This document shows, piece by piece, positions 60,003 through 64,000 of a DNA stretch of 64,000 nucleotides. Origin of the DNA: Selaginella tamariscina. Its lineage: Eukaryota > Streptophyta > Lycopodiopsida > Selaginellales > Selaginellaceae. The stretch's first letter is position 1, and every line of letters begins with the position of its first letter. The stretch covers positions 1 through 64,000 of the forward strand of contig PUQB01000771.1 in NCBI GenBank assembly GCA_003024785.1, in the 5' to 3' direction. The notes beneath the pieces were generated by a model, which did not search any database, was not told the origin of the DNA, and saw only the letters and a program-made list of their open reading frames with translations. The position numbers were made by a program, and so were the translations under genes.

Positions 60003-63000
60003 TCAATTCATTATCAATTCTTCTTCGCTATTACCTTCTGAATGAGGCGAAGAAGGTCTAAGCCGCTTGTGAGATGGTTCAAGATCTTCTGCATCTTCTA
60101 TTGATGTTTCCATGGGTCCTGGAGTGTGCGAATGTTCTGTACTCCTCGAGATAACTTCCGGTCTAATATCTGATTGATGTTCGTTCTCAGACTCCGAGAT
60201 TGAACCAGATTCACCTTCAGAGCTATCGCACTTATCTGGAGGGAACTTTCTCAAATACGCCTTTATGGATTCGTTGGGGTACTCAGTTGAGACCCAATCT
60301 ATCCACTTGTTCAGGTCCTCAACCATGGTCTTATCCTTCTCAACGGCAAACACACATGTATGCCGAAGGTAACACTCCTTCAAGACGGACCCCCTAGTGC
60401 AGTAGTCAAAAACCCACGCATCACTGTGAGGACCCCTGATCAAGTTGACGATGCTCCGTGCCGCTTGACTTGTAATGTTTGGATAACGTACATTGCCGAA
60501 TACGTCACTCATACCTATCGGTGTATCGGATGGAGGTTCAGGGCCGTTGGAGTGCAAACAGATGCCTGGCCAGTCATTTGGAAGCTTGAAATTGTTTGGC
60601 GCATTCCTAACAACCAAGTGAACAACGTATCAATGCACTTGGGATTAGCATCGTTCATATAAAATCCTGTCCAACGATGTCTATTCTTCTTGGCGAAGGC
60701 GAAGGCAAAAGTATCGGTGACATGAGCAAGAATCAAGAAATAAATACCTGAAAAAGTAGGTATCAGTGAAGAGCGCAAGCATGAATTCAATAATAAATAC
60801 CTTCTATGTATATGCTTGCACGGCTAAGTTTCTCCACCAGATCCTCTAGTGCCCTATCTGTCGAAAGATTTTTTGACACCCGCCGATCCATCACGAACAA
60901 TTGAAACGGTTTCCTACAAGCAGTGATGTTACCCCATAAAGTCTCCGAATCTAACAACAAACATCTGTAGGGCTTGTCGTGATTCGTAGCATCCTCCTTT
61001 ATAAGGTTCAATTCGGTTCTCCGCTGCTGAAGGACTGCCATAAGAGAAGGCGTCATCCCAATGTTCTCCTTTTTGGCGTTGGCGTGCAATAGATTCTTGC
61101 CTAGATCTTCCGATTGGTTCACCCATTCGACAAGCATATCATCGTTCGTCACATGCAAATATTTGCTAACCTCTTCATATGTTGAAGTCGAGGTCCAACC
61201 CAGTTTGTGGCAGTGTATTCCCAACCACTCCTTGAAATGCCTGACCGTCTTCAACTCCATTGCCTTGAGATGAAAAGGAGAGGTTGGGCTGCTGTTATTA
61301 ATTTGTAGTTTGCCATCGATCACCAAATCAGCCAAGACTTCCATCTCCTCCATCGTTGTTCCATTTAAAGGCTTCAACCATGTGAGCTTGAAATCGTTGT
61401 CTACATCCTTTGTAGATTGAACAGACTTAGCCTTCGGCGTCTTACTGGGTTTCTTTGCAGACTTTTCTGAGGGCTCCCCTTCACTTGTCTGCTTCTTCTT
61501 CAGTGTTCCTTTTGAAAAGGATTCCATAATCCCCAACCATTTGGCAAAGATCCTATCTTCGGGGCAAGAAATCAACATCATCAGAAATGATGTTTCCTTC
61601 CCGCCCACCTGGGCAAAATCAACTGCTGCAATTTCTTCAACTCTCTGAGGAAAAAGACAGATTAATATACCGGCGAGATAAATCCCGCCCAAACAATTTG
61701 CTTACCCGGTATTCCGCAGATTGTGTATTCCCTGCGGTAGCTCTTTGTGGTCGCTGAAGAGATTCCCACACGGCTCGCGTGTGTTTAAACTTCTCCCATA
61801 TTTTGCTGTTGTAGTGGTTGGTGTCGGCAGCGTCCCATTCCGCCGATAACTTATGGTACTGCTCGATTGTGAGATTCGGCTTAGCTAAAAACGCCGATCT
61901 TTTTGTCAGCTTCTCACGGGTATGCTCGGAAAGTTTTGTTGCCATCGTTCCTTTGTTGTGTTCATCGAGAAGTCGTTGGGCTGCCGTTATTGTGTGCTGG
62001 CCACTAATGATGTAGTACTTGATAGATCTTTTATTCTCCGTCTGAATCTTCATGAGTTGTTCTGGTGTTGTGATCCAGACTTTGTCAGCACCCTTCCTTC
62101 TTTCATAGTATGGACACAAAACAGCATTATGTGGAACGGTATAAGAATTGTCGTCCTTCATCTTCTCCATGAGCTCAGCTACACGTTCCTGGTTGAGTGG
62201 CCTGTAATTGAAGTTTGGGTTGACGCTGCAATATTTAACCCTACAAGGATAAATCTTATCATCCAACATCATTTCCTTGTGACTTATTGCAGCATGAGAT
62301 GCCACAGGTGCAGCTGACAAAACGATTGATGATTTTCTTTTGCGATCCGAATCAACATGTGTGATCCCCGACTGCAGCTGTTCTAGTGTTCTCGGCACAC
62401 TCTCCAGCTCCCGAAGCTTCCTAAGCAAATTGAACGTGATCTGTAGAGAACCTGAGACCGAGCCACCTTCTCAATCTCCCTTATGATGTCGCTGTGTTCT
62501 TCTTCAATGTGAAGAGGGAAGATTGCTCCACTTGCTGATTTTCTGTATTGTGAAGCAATATCTCCTGACAATACACCTACTCGATGAGTCTGAAGATCTT
62601 CGAAGTAGACATCCAGATGGATCCCCTCCATAGATGGGCTTTCGTTGAGTTGAAGAAGAACTCCAAGGTCAACATCATTAGTGAACACGTGAACGTCATT
62701 ATCCACAAGTCGACAAAACCACCCGAAATTAATGTTGTAACTGACGACCTCTGGATCCGAGAACGTGACATTGGATGGAACAAGGCATATCTGTCGAGCA
62801 TCGTCCAATCTGGGTTCGCAGCCTGCTTTCGGGTGCTTGACTAGCGAATCTACTTTCCATTGTTTTGCTTGTCCATGAGATGTGACAGAGGTTAATTTGA
62901 CAGCAACCATGGTTGCTCCAATGCGCTTCCCATTTATCTTAAAATATGGCCAAGTTGATTCCAGAATCCCCCTGCCCATCTCTTCTCCTGCTCTTGTCTT

Positions 63001-63105
63001 TAATGTCACCTCAATTCCACATCTGAATACAAAAATGATTAGTTCAAGTATCCGAGTATAACAGATTTTTTTTAATTCTTACCCAGAATTTGACGACGAC
63101 TCCAT
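60003..63105 (-). CDS. ParB-like / DNA methyltransferase-like fusion protein, right arm
   Basis: The exons are 63083-63105, 61706-63022, 60801-61644 and 60003-60747, about 976 codons. Residues 1-215 form a conserved N-terminal part I do not recognise. Around 270-355 is a ParB N-terminal fold: PLNQERVAELMEKMKDDNS, then YYIISGQHTITAAQRLL, with GQH-T standing for the usual G-x-H-R box. A Lys-rich linker (EKSAKKPSKTPKAK) near 500 may be a nuclear signal. From about 640 comes a beta-class amino-methyltransferase-like fold: YRCLLLDSETLW at the place of DPPY, and AWVFDYCTRGSVLKE with VFAVEKD at the place of motif I. Both catalytic motifs are altered, so DNA binding without catalysis is likely. The tail (last ~70) is acidic and Ser-rich with SHKRLRPSS. 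The frame changes once near 62430, also in the left arm, and once near 60628, only here. Confidence 0.6.
61672..61689 (-). promoter_or_regulatory. Terminal-array palindrome inside an intron (right arm)
   Basis: On the minus strand GGCGGGATTTATCTCGCC lies within the 61-nt intron 61645-61705 that joins the ParB-like exon to the next exon in phase 0. Confidence 0.7.
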
Positions 63106-63245
63106 ACTAATGACTCGATCTCCTTGTTTGATCAAATCGTCCTTCTGCAAAATAATACACTATAAATATAAATATAAAAAACGCACACACACTTGTATAA
63201 ACCCGAATATACAAAAATAATACACAGAGAGAAGTAGACGTAATT

Positions 63246-63332
63246 AACTGTCCGAAGCTCACATTTGTGTTAGTGCAAAAGAAAGATAACATTTCGTTTT
63301 AGAACCACCACAAATGTGAGCTCTGGACAGTT
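63246..63332 (-). repeat. Hairpin with 24-bp arms in the 5' leader (right arm)
   Basis: The arms at 63246-63269 and 63309-63332 match the left-arm hairpin. The single mismatched pair is kept (A opposite C or A), and the stem is otherwise complete. Confidence 0.8.
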
Positions 63333-63429
63333 TTACATAGATTCCTAGCTTTTACTCGAAATATTATGATAAGATGATAAAAGTAAATAAAATGAGATAT
63401 GCAACTTATATATACTAATACACATATAT

Positions 63430-64000
63430 ATTCACATGGAAGGTGCGGCGGGATTAATCTCGCCACCCCTTCAATGCCTCCTGAAAGAGTGGGCGGGATT
63501 AATCTCGCCACCTTTCTGGAGGCCTTGAACGGGAGTGCGGAATTAATCTTGCCACCCTTCTCGGTCTCAGAGAGAACTGGGCAGGATTTATTTCTCACAC
63601 CCCTTCAGTGACTCCAGAAAGGAGGCGGGATTAATCTCGCCCACCATGTAAGGATGGTTAAATGAATTCCCACCCTTCCCAGTCCTCCATTGGTATGTTG
63701 TAAACCTTCTACGTCTCAGACAGAAACGTTTGGGATTGGTCCACTCACCAATGGAGAAAAAGGAAGGGTGGCGGATTCATTCTCCAACAGGCATTGAAGA
63801 CTCGGCGGGATTAATCCCGCCGCCCAGGGCCTTCACTCGGTCCCTATGCGGCGGGATTAATCCCGCCGGACGCCAATTCCCTGCGCGGAATCGGGCGGGA
63901 TTAATCCCGCCGCCTAGGCACTTCAGGCAGGCCAATGGCGGCGGGATAATCCCGCCCGATTCCGCACAGGGAATTGGCGTCCGGCGGGATTAATCCCGCC
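63430..64000. repeat. Right terminal palindromic array
   Basis: The inverted partner of 1-780. The inner units read GGCGGGATTAATCTCGCC, the outer units the perfect GGCGGGATTAATCCCGCC, with the same landmarks (AGAGAGAACTGGGCAGG, CAGACAGAAACGTTTGGG). It runs off the window edge inside a palindrome, so more units are likely outside. Confidence 0.9.

Noticed and set aside
1-64000. Giant-virus or Polinton insertion as the source of the ParB, methyltransferase-like and phosphatase genes
   Set aside because: No capsid, packaging ATPase, viral polymerase or protease gene is seen, and the genes have several short spliceosomal introns.

Overview
The window looks like nuclear DNA of a streptophyte, probably a non-seed plant or a close algal relative. 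The grounds are plant-type GT-AG introns of about 50-100 nt, two TTTAGGG units near 14.5 kb, and a chromodomain-bearing Ty3 retrotransposon of a type that reminds me of the Tcn1-like chromoviruses of mosses and lycophytes. The species cannot be named from sequence alone. I see no ordinary host housekeeping gene. The window is almost entirely mobile-element DNA of several ages.

The main feature is a large, unusual DNA element built of inverted arms. Each full arm runs from outside to inside as follows: a GC-rich array of the perfect palindrome GGCGGGATTAATCCCGCC; a 24-bp-arm hairpin; a four-exon gene (about 976 codons) with a ParB-like nuclease/DNA-binding fold followed by a degenerate beta-class DNA methyltransferase-like fold; a three-exon gene (about 406 codons) for an FCP1/SCP1-type HAD phosphatase; an AT-rich tail; and a sharp inner boundary, TGCACRTTGTAACTAAAG. 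Four arms are present. The left arm is 1-5433, with its missing 3' end at 17593-18059 in reverse. The centre-left arm is 31548-33435 (minus strand, truncated). The centre-right arm is 54511-57231 (plus strand, truncated). The right arm is 58271-64000 (minus strand, the most complete). They read best as two neighbouring elements: A (1-33435), with a long, scrambled interior, and B (54511-64000), with a 1-kb interior. Their facing ends were cut away and replaced by retrotransposons.

The interior of A (5.4-31.5 kb) holds older debris: a relic LTR end with a tRNA-iMet primer-site motif; a decayed DUF7869-type transposase-like gene (9.0-11.2 kb, minus); a degenerate block of the terminal array (11.8-12.1 kb); AT-rich and CA/TG satellites (13.4-15.7 kb); a 1.6-kb direct repeat pair (15.7-17.4 and 18.9-20.5 kb); and a broken Ty3 relic in two oppositely oriented parts (21.5-23.8 and 27.6-30.5 kb). 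Also there is what looks like a second, diverged member of the same element class: a ParB-like gene piece (25.9-27.5 kb), a methyltransferase piece (20.4-21.4 kb, minus) and a different palindrome family, CCTYGGYRCYRAGG, in clusters and inside an intron.

From 33.4 to 54.5 kb is a nested Ty3 chromovirus block: a plus-strand run of five LTRs with three near-full internal regions and one partial one, flanked by pieces of a minus-strand copy. One undetermined base (N at 46423) lies in this block, so its exact copy number should be treated with care.

My working model, an inference, is that the ParB-like protein binds the palindromes at the element ends, and that the methyltransferase-like and phosphatase parts modify DNA or chromatin proteins for the element. 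No intact transposase that could move the element is seen; the DUF7869-type relic is the only candidate.
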